From Limnohabitans sp. 15K (GTDB lineage Bacteria; Pseudomonadota; Gammaproteobacteria; Burkholderiales; Burkholderiaceae_C), in assembly GCF_002778285.1 (NCBI RefSeq), contig NZ_NESM01000002.1:124001-188000 (forward strand): a stretch of 64,000 nt of DNA, given 5' to 3'. The notes under the pieces were generated by a model that saw only the letters and a list, made by a program, of their open reading frames with translations, did not search any database and was not told the DNA's origin. This document shows positions 37,264-46,282 of the stretch, in pieces. Position 1 is the stretch's first letter. Each line of letters starts with the position of its first letter. The translations under genes were made by a program, and so were the position numbers.

Positions 37264-37492
37264 CGGTGTTTTGCTCGGCCAGAACCTCGTAGACCAAGCG
37301 ATGCTGGATGTTGATCCTCCGGGAGTACGCCCCAGCCAGATCGCCCACCAACTTTTCATAAGGCGGCGGATTCTGAAAAGGGTTTTCTTGAATCATGGCC
37401 AGCAGTTCTTGCGCTTTGGGCTTGAGCCCGGCAGACGCCAGTTTCGGAGCATCCTTTTGGGCATGCTTGGCAAACACCAGCTGCCAGCTCAC
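37223..37492 (-). CDS. YoeB/Txe-family toxin (ribosome-dependent mRNA interferase)
   Basis: 89-residue RelE-superfamily toxin. It starts at GTG 37492, which overlaps the antitoxin stop (GTGA). YoeB features: FAKHAQKDAPKL helix, NPFQNPPPYEKLVGDLAGAYSRRI, and IQHRLVYEV. By position Glu46 and Arg65 of the YoeB active site are kept and His85 matches the C-terminal His, but the final catalytic Tyr is replaced: the tail reads MWSHSSVG instead of the usual His-Tyr end. The gene's 3' end overlaps the earP remnant, so the tail may have been changed by rearrangement. Activity is therefore uncertain. Confidence 0.85.
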   Translation of the reverse strand: MSWQLVFAKHAQKDAPKLASAGLKPKAQELLAMIQENPFQNPPPYEKLVGDLAGAYSRRINIQHRLVYEVLAEQNTVKVLRMWSHSSVG

Positions 37493-37731
37493 CAGTTCAG
37501 CTCCTTTGCGCAGTCGTCCACTGACTCGGCCATGCCCTCCTTGATGGACTCGCGCATGCCAGGTACAGCCAGCAGATACAGCGTCTCCTGAATCGCTTGC
37601 CAATCCTCTGCAGACAACAAGATCGAATCGTGGCGCTTGCCCGTGATGACAATGGGTTGATGCGACTCGGCTGCCTGATCCATCAAACGGTAAAGGTTGG
37701 CGCGGGCGTCACTGGCGGAAAGGGTTTGCAT
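37489..37731 (-). CDS. YefM/Phd-family antitoxin
   Basis: 80-residue antitoxin with the Phd/YefM DNA-binding N-terminus: SASDARANLYRLMDQAAES, then PIVITGKRHDSILLSAEDW. The C-terminal part (AVPGMRESIKEGMAESVDD) would wrap the toxin. It normally binds and neutralises YoeB and represses the operon with it. It precedes the toxin with a 4-base overlap. The promoter should lie in 37732-37800, upstream of efp and on the opposite strand. Confidence 0.9.
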   Translation of the reverse strand: MQTLSASDARANLYRLMDQAAESHQPIVITGKRHDSILLSAEDWQAIQETLYLLAVPGMRESIKEGMAESVDDCAKELNW

Positions 37732-37829
37732 GTTGAACTCCTCGCTTTATCGTACGCTATCAGGTACGGACAGTCAATCTTCACACAATCTCAACCTCTT
37801 CCGTAGAGCAACGAGATTTCGCTCGAAAA

Positions 37830-37861
37830 CCAAGCCCCACAGGTTAGAATAGTGGGCTTGG
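37830..37861 (+). promoter_or_regulatory. efp promoter with inverted repeat around the -10 box
   Basis: TAGAAT (37845-37850) is a good -10 with TCGAAA 16 bases before it. It is enclosed by CCAAGCCCCAC and GTGGGCTTGG, an inverted repeat with one extra C. This could be an operator or a short 5' hairpin. Confidence 0.45.
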
Positions 37862-37898
37862 CTTTTGGCCACCCCTTTTCATTTCAGACTTAATTCCT

Positions 37899-38453
37899 AT
37901 GAAAACCGCTCAAGAAATCCGCGTCGGCAACGTCATCATGCACGGCAAAGACCCCATGGTCGTCCTGCGCACCGAATACCAACGTGGCGGCCGCGGCTCG
38001 TCGACCGTGCGCATGAAGCTCAAGAGCTTGATCGCCAACTTCGGCACCGAAAACGTGTTCCGTGCTGACGACAAGATGGACCAAGTCATCTTGGACAAAA
38101 AAGAGTGCACCTACTCTTACTTCGCTGACCCGATGTACGTCTGCATGGACACCGAGTTCAACCAGTACGAAGTCGAAGCCACCAACATGGGCGACGCTTT
38201 GAACTACCTCGAAGACGGCATGGAACTCGAAGTGGTGTTCTACAACGAGAAAGCCATATCGGTTGAATTGCCCACCAGCGTGGTGCGCGAGATCACTTGG
38301 ACCGAGCCAGCCGTCAAAGGCGACACCTCCGGCAAAGTGCTCAAGCCCGCCAAAATCGCCACCGGTTTGGAAGTGCCCGTGCCTTTGTTTGTAGCCCAAG
38401 GCGACAAGATTGAAATCGACACCCGCACTGGCGAATACCGCAAGCGCGTCTGA
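37899..38453 (+). CDS. efp: Elongation factor P (arginine type)
   Basis: Relieves ribosome stalling at consecutive prolines. 184 residues, three beta-barrel domains. The tip of domain I reads [16 protein letters not shown], placing Arg at position 32, the site rhamnosylated by EarP; the lysine used by EpmA-type systems is absent. The C-terminal signature is [16 protein letters not shown]. earP at 33328 matches functionally. It has its own promoter with an inverted repeat and a terminator at 38477, so it is monocistronic here. Confidence 0.98.
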   Translation: MKTAQEIRVGNVIMHGKDPMVVLRTEYQRGGRGSSTVRMKLKSLIANFGTENVFRADDKMDQVILDKKECTYSYFADPMYVCMDTEFNQYEVEATNMGDALNYLEDGMELEVVFYNEKAISVELPTSVVREITWTEPAVKGDTSGKVLKPAKIATGLEVPVPLFVAQGDKIEIDTRTGEYRKRV

Positions 38454-38476
38454 TCCCTTGATCATGTTCCCCAAAG

Positions 38477-38499
38477 AAAGCCCCGCAAGGGGCTTTTTT
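38477..38499 (+). terminator. Terminator after efp
   Basis: AAGCCCC/GGGGCTT with loop GCAA followed by TTTTT. It ends at the first possible start codon of the LOG-family gene. Confidence 0.9.
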
Positions 38500-38500
38500 C

Positions 38501-39412
38501 ATGGCCATGCACAATGAACGCATGCCCAAAATACCCAACGCACCCGACACACCCAATATTCAAGACGCCACCTTGGCCCACGCTTGGGCGGATTTGCAAA
38601 ACGAGTCCCCCACCAGCGACTGGCTGCTGCCCGAGGCGCACCGCTTGGCATTCGCCGACCCGGAATTTTTGTTGCGCCGCGAAACCCGGGGCATTCGTTT
38701 TCAGTTGGAAATGCTCAAGCCGGATCTAGCCCAAGCCGAGGCGGGCATTGAACACACGGTGGTGGTGTTCGGCAGCGCCAGGTTTGTCGACCGATCCACC
38801 GCAGAAGCACGTTTGAAATCAGCGCTGCAAAGTGGCCCATCTCAGGCCATTCATCAAGCGCAAGCCCTGCTGCGCAATGCAGAGCATTATGAAAACGCCC
38901 GGATTTTTGCCCAAATGGTCGCGCGGTCATGCGATTGCCTACCCCAGCATGAAAAGCTCTTCATCTGCACAGGCGGCGGCCCCGGCATCATGGAAGCGGC
39001 CAATCGGGGCGCTTCGGAGGTCGGTGCGCTGTCGGTGGCCCTGAACATCGCCCTGCCCCACGAGCAACAACCCAATGCGTATGTGACGCCAGGCCTGAGC
39101 TTCAAGTTCCATTACTTTGCGCTGCGCAAAATGCATTTCATGATGCGGGCCAAAGCTTTGGTGGCGTTTCCGGGTGGTTTTGGCACGCTGGACGAGTTGT
39201 TTGAGGTGATGACTTTGGTCCAAACACGCAAATCCAAGCAGGTGCCGATTTTGTTGTTTGGCAGCGATTATTGGCAGCGTTTGCTCAACCTCGAGCTGCT
39301 GGTGGAAGAAGGCATGATCTCAGCCGATGACCTGAACCTGATCCATTACGTGGACACGCCCGAAGCGGCTTGGCAGGCCATTTGCGCGTTTTACCAACTC
39401 AAGGTGTCTTAA
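38501..39412 (+). CDS. LOG-family protein (nucleotide 5'-monophosphate phosphoribohydrolase-like)
   Basis: 303 residues if started at the first ATG; ATG 38522 (MPKIPN) is an alternative because the first lies right after a terminator T-run. The Rossmann-like LOG domain starts near VVVFGSARF, with TGGGPGIMEAANRGASE and the signature PGGFGTLDELFEVMTLVQTR. The N-terminal ~85 residues are an extension with little conservation. LOG proteins cleave cytokinin riboside or purine monophosphates to base and ribose 5-phosphate; in bacteria such enzymes can adjust nucleotide pools. Its stop shares TTAA with the stop of the converging MFS gene. Confidence 0.88.
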   Translation: MAMHNERMPKIPNAPDTPNIQDATLAHAWADLQNESPTSDWLLPEAHRLAFADPEFLLRRETRGIRFQLEMLKPDLAQAEAGIEHTVVVFGSARFVDRSTAEARLKSALQSGPSQAIHQAQALLRNAEHYENARIFAQMVARSCDCLPQHEKLFICTGGGPGIMEAANRGASEVGALSVALNIALPHEQQPNAYVTPGLSFKFHYFALRKMHFMMRAKALVAFPGGFGTLDELFEVMTLVQTRKSKQVPILLFGSDYWQRLLNLELLVEEGMISADDLNLIHYVDTPEAAWQAICAFYQLKVS

Positions 39413-40593
39413 GGCTTGGACGCATGGGCATGGCCTGGCCGCAAAAACCAAGCGGCACGAGAACCTGTACCCACGGCTGCACCCACCACCCAGAACACCG
39501 GGGCAACGCCTGCGATGGCCCCCGCAGCACCAAACAGCATCGGCATCAGCACGCTGGAGGCGTTGATGCTCATCAAGCGCAAGCCCAAAGCCTCGCCTTG
39601 TCGGTGTGGCGGGGTGATCTGGTGCAAAGTGCTCATGATCATGGGTTGCACGGTGCCCAACACCAAACCCAGCAAAATCGAACACGCAGCCATGGCCCAA
39701 GGTGTCGGCATGAAGGGATAAAAGACAAAAATCACACCCGTGCAGGCCATCGCGAACGTGATGATTTGGTGCTCTTTGACGTGCTTTGAAATGAAGGGCA
39801 AACAAACCCGAATAAAAGCCGATGCCAAAGCGAACGCCCCCAAAATAGACCCCACCACCGACGCGCTGTAACCGCGCTCGTGGCCCAGAACCGGCACGAC
39901 AAAAGTGTGGACATCCCAGCACGACGCCAACAACCAGTTCACGCCCAATAAGCGCCGCATCATCGGCTCGGCCAGCAAATCCAAGGCACGGCGCGGTTGG
40001 GCGTTGGGCAACTCGGGGGACAACGGCAACTCCGGCACCTGACGCACCCAAAACCAAGTGAACAGCGGAAACACCGCCATCAACAAAAACGCCCAGCGAA
40101 AACCCACAACATCGCCAGCGGATGGTCCTGCGAAGTCGATCAACAAACCCGCCGCGACGGGCCCCACAAAATTAGACACCGCAGGGCCGAGTGACAACCA
40201 ACTGAAGGCCACTTTGAGCGCGGCTGGATCTGTCGCCATGCGGCCGACATGGCGTTGCAATGCGATCAACACCATCCCCGTGGCGCCTCCAACCGCCAAG
40301 GCGCTCAAACACATCACCGGGAAAATGGGCCACACCGCCGACAAAAGAACCCCAGATGCGGCTATAACCACGCTCACGCGCATGAGTTTTTGCAAACCAC
40401 GGCGGTCGCTGTAACGGCCGGCAGGCAATGCCAGAAACATGGGGGCCAGTGCAAACAAGGCCAACAAAGCACCCACCGCAACAGGACTGAAGCCTTGCTT
40501 GAGGGCCAACAAAGGGATGGCCATTCGCGCGCCCGCCATGCAGGCGTGCAGGAACATTTGGCCTGCAATCAACCGGGCCAAGTCTGGCGTCAA
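39409..40593 (-). CDS. Major facilitator superfamily transporter
   Basis: 394-residue inner-membrane protein with about twelve hydrophobic segments. The MFS motif A between helices 2 and 3 reads GRYSDRRGLQKLM. The start is TTG at 40593, overlapping the rmuC stop (TTGA), and gives MTPDLARLIAGQMFLHACMAGARMAIPLLAL. It resembles drug/metabolite efflux MFS proteins, but the substrate is unknown. It is last in a co-directional, overlapping chain with rmuC and the hydroxyacid dehydrogenase. Confidence 0.88.
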   Translation of the reverse strand: MTPDLARLIAGQMFLHACMAGARMAIPLLALKQGFSPVAVGALLALFALAPMFLALPAGRYSDRRGLQKLMRVSVVIAASGVLLSAVWPIFPVMCLSALAVGGATGMVLIALQRHVGRMATDPAALKVAFSWLSLGPAVSNFVGPVAAGLLIDFAGPSAGDVVGFRWAFLLMAVFPLFTWFWVRQVPELPLSPELPNAQPRRALDLLAEPMMRRLLGVNWLLASCWDVHTFVVPVLGHERGYSASVVGSILGAFALASAFIRVCLPFISKHVKEHQIITFAMACTGVIFVFYPFMPTPWAMAACSILLGLVLGTVQPMIMSTLHQITPPHRQGEALGLRLMSINASSVLMPMLFGAAGAIAGVAPVFWVVGAAVGTGSRAAWFLRPGHAHASKP

Positions 40594-42020
40594 TCAGCCA
40601 CCTCGTCGGGTAAATCCGGGCCACCCGGCAGCAGCGCCTGAGCCTGCAATTCAGGCAGCGCGTCCACTTGCCGCAAGGCGCGGCTCATGACGTTGCTGCG
40701 GGTTTGGGCCTGGTCCAGCGTGTTGAGCACGGTCTGGGTCTGGTTGCGCACCTTGGACAGCACATCCCCGAATTTGCCAAACTCCGTTTTCACCGCGCCC
40801 AGCACTTGCCAGACTTCGCTGGAGCGTTTTTCAAGCGCGAGCGTTCTGAAACCCATTTGCAGGGCGTTGAGCATGGCCATCAAATTGGTGGGCCCCGCCA
40901 GCGTCACGCGGTGGTCGCGCTGCAAGGTTTCCATCAAACCGGGGCGACGGAGTACCTCGGCATACAAGCCCTCGGTGGGCAAGAACATCACCGCAAAGTC
41001 GGTCGTGTGGGGTGGCTCCAGGTACTTTTCAGCAATCGACTTGGCTTCCAACTTGATGCGCGTCTCCAGGGCTTTGGCGCACAACTCGGCCTGCACCGGG
41101 TCGGCGCGGCCTTGGGCTTCGAGCAGGCGTTCGTAGTCTTCGTTGGGGAACTTCGCATCGATCGGCAACCACACGGGCTGGCCGCTGTCCGAGCGACCTG
41201 GCAAGCGGATGGCGAAGTCCACCCGGTTTTTGTCACCAGGTTTGGTGGCCACTTGCACGGCGTATTGCTCTGGGGTGAGCACTTGTTCAAGCAAGGAGGC
41301 CAGTTGCGCCTCGCCAAACATGCCCCGGGTTTTGACGTTGGTCAGCAGGTGTTTGAGGTCGCCCACGCCTTGCGCCAAGGTGTGCATTTCGCCCAAGCCT
41401 TTATGCACCTGCTCCAGCCGGTCGGCCACTTGTTTGAAGCTCTCGCCCAGACGGGCTTGCAGCGTGGCCTGGAGTTTTTCGTCCACGGTCTGGCGCATTT
41501 CATCGAGCTTGGCGGCGTTGCTTTGCTGCAGCTGGGCCAGCTGGGTTTCCATGGTGCCGCGCATCTCGGTCAGGCGCCGGGCGTTGGCCTCTGACAGTGC
41601 ATTGACTTGTTGCGCCAAGCTGTCGGTCAGGCTTTTTTGCAGCAAGGCCAGTTGCTGGGCCAAGGCGTCAATTTGTTGGTTTTGCGTGCGGGTGGCCTCG
41701 GCGCTTTGCTGCAGCAGCGATTGCTGGAACAGCGTGAGGTTGTGCATGGCTTCTTGCCGGCCTTGCACGCTGGATTGGCTGATCTCGGTGCGCATCTCGC
41801 GCTCCAATCGCTCTGTTTGCGCCTGCGCGGCAGCAAACTGTTGCTGCTGCCACGCAGTCTGCTCAGACGCTTTTGTAGCCGTTTGTTCGGCGGTTTTCTC
41901 TGCCAGAAATTCTGCGATCCGTTCGGCCTGCGCCTCGGGCGACACCCGCGAACGCAGCAATAAAAACACCAAAGCTAACAAATTCAGCCCACCCAGCGCG
42001 AGCAGCAACCACTCGTTCAT
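40590..42020 (-). CDS. rmuC: DNA recombination protein RmuC
   Basis: 476 residues. One N-terminal membrane segment (LLLALGGLNLLALVFLLL), then a long Gln/Ala-rich coiled coil (about 30-205), then the RmuC nuclease-like domain with GMFGEAQLASLLEQVL, DFAIRLPG, PIDAKFPNEDYERLLEA and the LTLAGPTNLMAML-type region (here VTLAGPTNLMAML). RmuC limits DNA rearrangements at short inverted repeats in E. coli; its fold suggests a nuclease. The ATG overlaps the upstream dehydrogenase stop (ATGA). Confidence 0.94.
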   Translation of the reverse strand: MNEWLLLALGGLNLLALVFLLLRSRVSPEAQAERIAEFLAEKTAEQTATKASEQTAWQQQQFAAAQAQTERLEREMRTEISQSSVQGRQEAMHNLTLFQQSLLQQSAEATRTQNQQIDALAQQLALLQKSLTDSLAQQVNALSEANARRLTEMRGTMETQLAQLQQSNAAKLDEMRQTVDEKLQATLQARLGESFKQVADRLEQVHKGLGEMHTLAQGVGDLKHLLTNVKTRGMFGEAQLASLLEQVLTPEQYAVQVATKPGDKNRVDFAIRLPGRSDSGQPVWLPIDAKFPNEDYERLLEAQGRADPVQAELCAKALETRIKLEAKSIAEKYLEPPHTTDFAVMFLPTEGLYAEVLRRPGLMETLQRDHRVTLAGPTNLMAMLNALQMGFRTLALEKRSSEVWQVLGAVKTEFGKFGDVLSKVRNQTQTVLNTLDQAQTRSNVMSRALRQVDALPELQAQALLPGGPDLPDEVAD

Positions 42021-43003
42021 GCAGCGGAGCCTGTCACGGTGTTCAGTGGCGTCAAGGCCTTCCCACGGGTGAGGTAAGCCACCAAATTGTCAGCGGCCAA
42101 TTGGGCCATCGCCATGCGGGTTTTGACCGTGCTGCTGGCGATGTGGGGTGTGAGCACCACGTTGGACACCTTGAGCAATTCGGGGTGCACCGAGGGCTCG
42201 CCCTCGAACACATCGATGCCCGCCGCAGCGATCTGGCGGGCCGCCAGCGCTTTGGCCAAAGCCGCGTCGTCCACAATGCCGCCGCGTGCGATGTTGACCA
42301 AAGTGGCGGTGGGCTTCATTTGCGCCAATTCAGCCGCGCCGATGGTGTGGTGCGACTCGGCGCTGTAGGGCACGACCAGCATCACATGGTCGGCCGTTTG
42401 CAACAGCTCTTGCTTGGACACGTAGCGGGCCTTGCATTCGGCTTCCAGCTCGGCGCTCAGGCGCGAGCGGTTGTGGTAAATCACATTCATGCCGAAGCCG
42501 TGGGCGGCGCGGCGGGCAATGCCTTGACCGATGCGGCCCATGCCGATGATGCCAATGGTCGAGCCATGCACCTCGGCACCGGCAAACATGTCGTAGCTCC
42601 ACTTGGTCCACAAACCGGCACGCAGGTAATGCTCGCTCTCGGTCACGCGGCGGGCCGTGGCCATGAGCAAGGCAAAGCCAAAGTCGGCCGTGGTTTCGGT
42701 CAACACATCAGGCGTGTTGCTGGCCTGCACGCCTGCGGCGGTCATGGCGGGCACATCGAAGTTGTTGAAACCCACGGCCATGTTGGCCACGATCTTGAGC
42801 TGAGGGTTGGCCTGCAAGAGCGCCGCGTCGATGCGCTCACTGCCCGTGGTCAAAGCGCCCACTTTGCCTTGCATGCGACGGGTCAGCTCTTCGGCAGACC
42901 AAACCTCGTCGGCCTGGTTGCTCTCGACGTCAAACACCTGCGCCAAAGACTGCAGGACCTCGGGAAAGATGGCACGGGCCACCAAGATACGGGATTTAGT
43001 CAC
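42017..43003 (-). CDS. ghrB: D-2-hydroxyacid dehydrogenase (glyoxylate/hydroxypyruvate reductase type)
   Basis: 328-residue NAD(P)H-dependent oxidoreductase. The nucleotide-binding motif is GIIGMGRIGQGIARRA; catalytic Arg in VNIARGGIVDDAAL, Glu in IDVFEGEPSVHPEL and His in LTPHIASST are all present. It most resembles glyoxylate/hydroxypyruvate reductases. Start GTG at 43003 has a near-perfect ribosome site (TAGGAGGTG). It is 30 bases downstream of nhaD and overlaps rmuC. Since aceA makes glyoxylate in the same organism, glyoxylate removal is a plausible role. Confidence 0.88.
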   Translation of the reverse strand: MTKSRILVARAIFPEVLQSLAQVFDVESNQADEVWSAEELTRRMQGKVGALTTGSERIDAALLQANPQLKIVANMAVGFNNFDVPAMTAAGVQASNTPDVLTETTADFGFALLMATARRVTESEHYLRAGLWTKWSYDMFAGAEVHGSTIGIIGMGRIGQGIARRAAHGFGMNVIYHNRSRLSAELEAECKARYVSKQELLQTADHVMLVVPYSAESHHTIGAAELAQMKPTATLVNIARGGIVDDAALAKALAARQIAAAGIDVFEGEPSVHPELLKVSNVVLTPHIASSTVKTRMAMAQLAADNLVAYLTRGKALTPLNTVTGSAA

Positions 43004-43033
43004 GAAACACCTCCTAAGCGATGACCCAAAAGG

Positions 43034-44317
43034 TCAATGCATGAATTGAAATTGAACGATGTAGACAAGGGCTCCGGCCAAGTAACCCAACAATGCCCAC
43101 AGACTGATTTTTTTCAAATACCAAACGAAATCAATTTTTTCAATGCCCATCGCCGCCACACCAGCAGCCGACCCGATGATCAAAATCGAACCGCCCGTAC
43201 CTGCGCAGTAAGCTAAAAATTCCCACAAAAAACTGTCGGTTGGATGTTGCTCAAGGCTGTACATGCCCATGGCAGCGGCCACCAAGGGGACGTTGTCTAC
43301 CACTGCACTCACCAAGCCAATGATGATCACAATGATGTCGAGTTGGCCCACTTGTTGGTCAAGCCATTGGGCCAAAGAAGCCAAGATATGGGTGTGCTCC
43401 AGTGTGGCCACAGCCAACAAAATGCCTGCAAAAAACAAAACGGCACTCATGTCAATCCGGGTCAATGCACTGACCAATGTGAGGTGCGATTTGTCCTCAT
43501 CTGGCTTGTCCTTGTGCACCAAATCGCCAATCAGCCAAATGAAACCAAGGCCCAAAAGTATGCCCATGAAGGGTGGCAAAGAGGTGATGCTCTTGAAGAC
43601 CGGAACGGCCATCAAAACCCCCAAACCCAAGAAAAACATCAGATTTTTTTCAAAAGGCGAGGTGTTGGCCTCTTGGGCATCCACGTTATGGGTTGGTGGC
43701 GTCACGGCTCGGCCTTTGAGCAAGCAAGACATGACAAAAGTAGGAATCAAGAAACTGACCAGAGCCGGTAAAAAGACCCCTTTCATGATTTCCAAGGCCG
43801 TGATTTGCCCCCCGATCCAAAGCATGGTGGTGGTCACGTCACCAATCGGTGACCAAGCCCCCCCAGCATTGGCGGCAATGACAATGGCACCCGCAAAAAA
43901 CAATCGATCCTCGCGTTGGTCGAGCAGCTTCTTCATCAAGGAAACCATGACGATGGCGGTGGTCAGGTTATCGAGCACTGAGCTTAAAAAGAAGGTCACA
44001 AAACCCACAAGCCACATCAAACGAGACAAAGAGCTCGTTTTCACGCGCGAAGTCAACACATCAAAACCATTGTGGGCGTCAATCACTTCCACGATGGCCA
44101 TAGCACCCATCAAGAAAAACACAATTTGGGCGGTCGACATCAACGATTCGCCCAACTCATGAGAAATGGTTTGAGGATCGTTGGCACCCACCGCATAAAT
44201 GGTCCAAAGACCCCCTGCGGCCAACAAGGCCGTTGCTGTTTTGTTCACCTTGAGCGGATGCTCCAAAGCGATGGCAGCGTATGCCACCACAAACAGACAG
44301 ATCAACAAGGTCAGCAT
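43034..44317 (-). CDS. nhaD: NhaD-type sodium/proton antiporter
   Basis: 427-residue inner-membrane protein of the ion transporter superfamily with about twelve hydrophobic segments. Signatures: IALEHPLKVNKTATALLAAG at the N-terminus, SSVLDNLTTAIVMVSLMKKL, GGAWSPIGDVTTTMLWI and SAVVDNVPLVAAAMGMY; these Asp-Asn and Pro-Ile-Gly-Asp motifs are typical of NhaD. It would expel Na+ or Li+ in exchange for protons. It lies 17 bases after pncB. Confidence 0.92.
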   Translation of the reverse strand: MLTLLICLFVVAYAAIALEHPLKVNKTATALLAAGGLWTIYAVGANDPQTISHELGESLMSTAQIVFFLMGAMAIVEVIDAHNGFDVLTSRVKTSSLSRLMWLVGFVTFFLSSVLDNLTTAIVMVSLMKKLLDQREDRLFFAGAIVIAANAGGAWSPIGDVTTTMLWIGGQITALEIMKGVFLPALVSFLIPTFVMSCLLKGRAVTPPTHNVDAQEANTSPFEKNLMFFLGLGVLMAVPVFKSITSLPPFMGILLGLGFIWLIGDLVHKDKPDEDKSHLTLVSALTRIDMSAVLFFAGILLAVATLEHTHILASLAQWLDQQVGQLDIIVIIIGLVSAVVDNVPLVAAAMGMYSLEQHPTDSFLWEFLAYCAGTGGSILIIGSAAGVAAMGIEKIDFVWYLKKISLWALLGYLAGALVYIVQFQFMH

Positions 44318-44334
44318 TTCGATTTCTTTCGGAT

Positions 44335-45528
44335 TTAGATGGCAGCCGTGGGCAAGTCGATTTCAAACACTTGGCGCAAGTACGCCAAATACTTCTCGTC
44401 ATCACACATGCCTTTGCCAGGTGAGTCCGACAATTTCGCCACAGGCTGACCATTGCAGCGCGTCATTTTGATGACGATTTGCAGCGGCTCGTACCCCAGG
44501 TCATTGGTCAGGTTGGTGCCCACGCCAAAAGCCAGTTGGCAACGGCCCCTGAATTGCTCGAACAAGGCAATCGTTCGGGGAATGGTCAAACCGTCGCTGT
44601 AAATCAGTGTCTTGGTTTTCGGGTCCACCCGGTTCAACTGGTAGTGCGCAATCATGCGCTCACCCCAGCTAAATGGGTCACCACTGTCGTGGCGAGCCCC
44701 GTCAAACAACTTGCAAAAATACAAATCGAAATCGCGCAAGAAGGCGTTGAAACCGTAGACATCACTCAGGGCAATGCCCAGGTCGCCCCGGTATTCTTTG
44801 GCCCAAGACTCGAAGGCAAAAATCTGGCTGTCGCGCAGTCTGGGGCCCAAAGCTTGCGCCGCTTGCAAATACTCATGCGCCATGGTGCCCAGCGGGGTCA
44901 AACCCAGCAAATAGGCGTAATAGACATTGCTGGTGCCCGCGAATTGGCCCTTGGGTCCCGTACCCAAACGCGCCGACAGCACCCGCAGAACCTCTTCATG
45001 CCAGGCGCGCGAGAACCGGCGGCGTGTGCCGTAGTCGGCGATTTTGAGGGTTTCAAGGCCTGGTGCTTTGAGCTGGGCAATCTTGGTGTCCAAGCGCCTG
45101 CGGCCCTCCATCAGGTCAGGCACCTTTTGGGTGTTGCGAAAAAACACCTCGTTGACGATGGCCAGCACCGGGATCTCAAAAAGAATCGTGTGCAGCCATG
45201 GCCCTTGAATGGTGATGTCGATCTCACCGGATGGCAGCGCCGTGACCTGAATGCATTTTTCGTTGAGCTTGAACAGCCCCAAAAAATCCACAAAGTCGCT
45301 TTTGATGAACCGCAGCGAGCGCAGGTACTGCAGCTCGGTTTCCTTGAAGCTCAAAGAGCACAGCGAGCGGATTTCTTGGCGAATCTCTTCCACATAGGGT
45401 GCTAAGGGGAGCCCAGGGTTGCGGCACTTGAATTTGTAATCCACCTGCGCACCCGGAAACTGGTGCAACACGACTTGCATCATGGTGAACTTGTACAGGT
45501 CGGTGTCGAGCAGGCTGGTGATGATCAT
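44335..45528 (-). CDS. pncB: Nicotinate phosphoribosyltransferase
   Basis: First enzyme of NAD salvage from nicotinate, ATP-stimulated. 397 residues with [20 protein letters not shown] at the N-terminus, [36 protein letters not shown], and the catalytic/PRPP site VRHDSGDP-like segment (here [12 protein letters not shown]). Length is typical. It is downstream of livF by 79 bases on the same strand and upstream of nhaD. Confidence 0.96.
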   Translation of the reverse strand: MIITSLLDTDLYKFTMMQVVLHQFPGAQVDYKFKCRNPGLPLAPYVEEIRQEIRSLCSLSFKETELQYLRSLRFIKSDFVDFLGLFKLNEKCIQVTALPSGEIDITIQGPWLHTILFEIPVLAIVNEVFFRNTQKVPDLMEGRRRLDTKIAQLKAPGLETLKIADYGTRRRFSRAWHEEVLRVLSARLGTGPKGQFAGTSNVYYAYLLGLTPLGTMAHEYLQAAQALGPRLRDSQIFAFESWAKEYRGDLGIALSDVYGFNAFLRDFDLYFCKLFDGARHDSGDPFSWGERMIAHYQLNRVDPKTKTLIYSDGLTIPRTIALFEQFRGRCQLAFGVGTNLTNDLGYEPLQIVIKMTRCNGQPVAKLSDSPGKGMCDDEKYLAYLRQVFEIDLPTAAI

Positions 45529-45607
45529 GGTGTGTTGTCTCTGGTGGCTAGGGCCACTCGTGCTTGTCGGGCAGTGTAAGGGATGCCTTGTGACCGCGTT
45601 GTTGGGT

Positions 45608-46282
45608 TCAGGCTACCGTTTGTATGCGCCCGCTGGTCAGCACCAGCACCCGCTGGGCATGTTTGGCCAAAATGTTGTTTTGCTCGGCCACCAGCATGGC
45701 CACGCCTTCACGGGCCAGCTGCAGCAGCGCATCGCGCATGGCCGCCACCAACACCGGGGCAATGCCCTCGCAGGGCTCGTCCAGCAACAAAAGGCGCGGG
45801 GCCGTCATGAGGGTGCGGGCGAGCGCCAGCATTTGCTGCTCCCCTCCGCTCATTTGGCTGGCCGGGCGGTGCAACATGGCTTTGAGCTGCGGAAACAAGG
45901 CCAAAACTCGCTCGCATCGCTGGTCGGCTGTGTCTTGCCCGCTGGAAACCGGTTGGGTTTGGGCTGCTATCCACAGGTTCTCTTTCACCGACAGGCCGGT
46001 GAAAAGGCGACGGTCTTCGGCCACAAAGCCCAAGCCTGCGCGGGCGCGGCGATGGGCGGGCCAGTCTTGGATGGGCCGGCCTTGCCATTCAATTCGACCT
46101 CGGGCTCGGGGGCCGATGCCGATCAGGCTTTGCAGCAAGGTGGATTTGCCTGCGCCATTCAAGCCCTGAATGACGACCAATTCGCCCTCGCCCACCGACA
46201 AACTCACGTCAAACAAAGCCTGGGCTTGGCCATACCAGGCGTTCAGGCCTTCAACGTTGAGCAACGGGCAGGCCTTTCGCAT
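45608..46282 (-). CDS. livF: ABC transporter ATP-binding protein, LivF type
   Basis: 224-residue ATPase of a branched-chain amino acid/urea-class importer. Walker [10 protein letters not shown]-loop in [12 protein letters not shown], signature [15 protein letters not shown], Walker [11 protein letters not shown] and H-loop region MLVAEQNN. It starts inside the livG gene (32-base overlap), so it is translated with it. The pair LivG/LivF would energise the fused permease at 47069. No periplasmic binding protein is encoded in the cluster. Confidence 0.92.
   Translation of the reverse strand: MRKACPLLNVEGLNAWYGQAQALFDVSLSVGEGELVVIQGLNGAGKSTLLQSLIGIGPRARGRIEWQGRPIQDWPAHRRARAGLGFVAEDRRLFTGLSVKENLWIAAQTQPVSSGQDTADQRCERVLALFPQLKAMLHRPASQMSGGEQQMLALARTLMTAPRLLLLDEPCEGIAPVLVAAMRDALLQLAREGVAMLVAEQNNILAKHAQRVLVLTSGRIQTVA

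Noticed and set aside
34507-37731. The earP-efp insert as a transposon or prophage
   Set aside because: No transposase, integrase, terminal inverted repeats or target-site duplication could be seen; only the direct repeat of the earP end is present.
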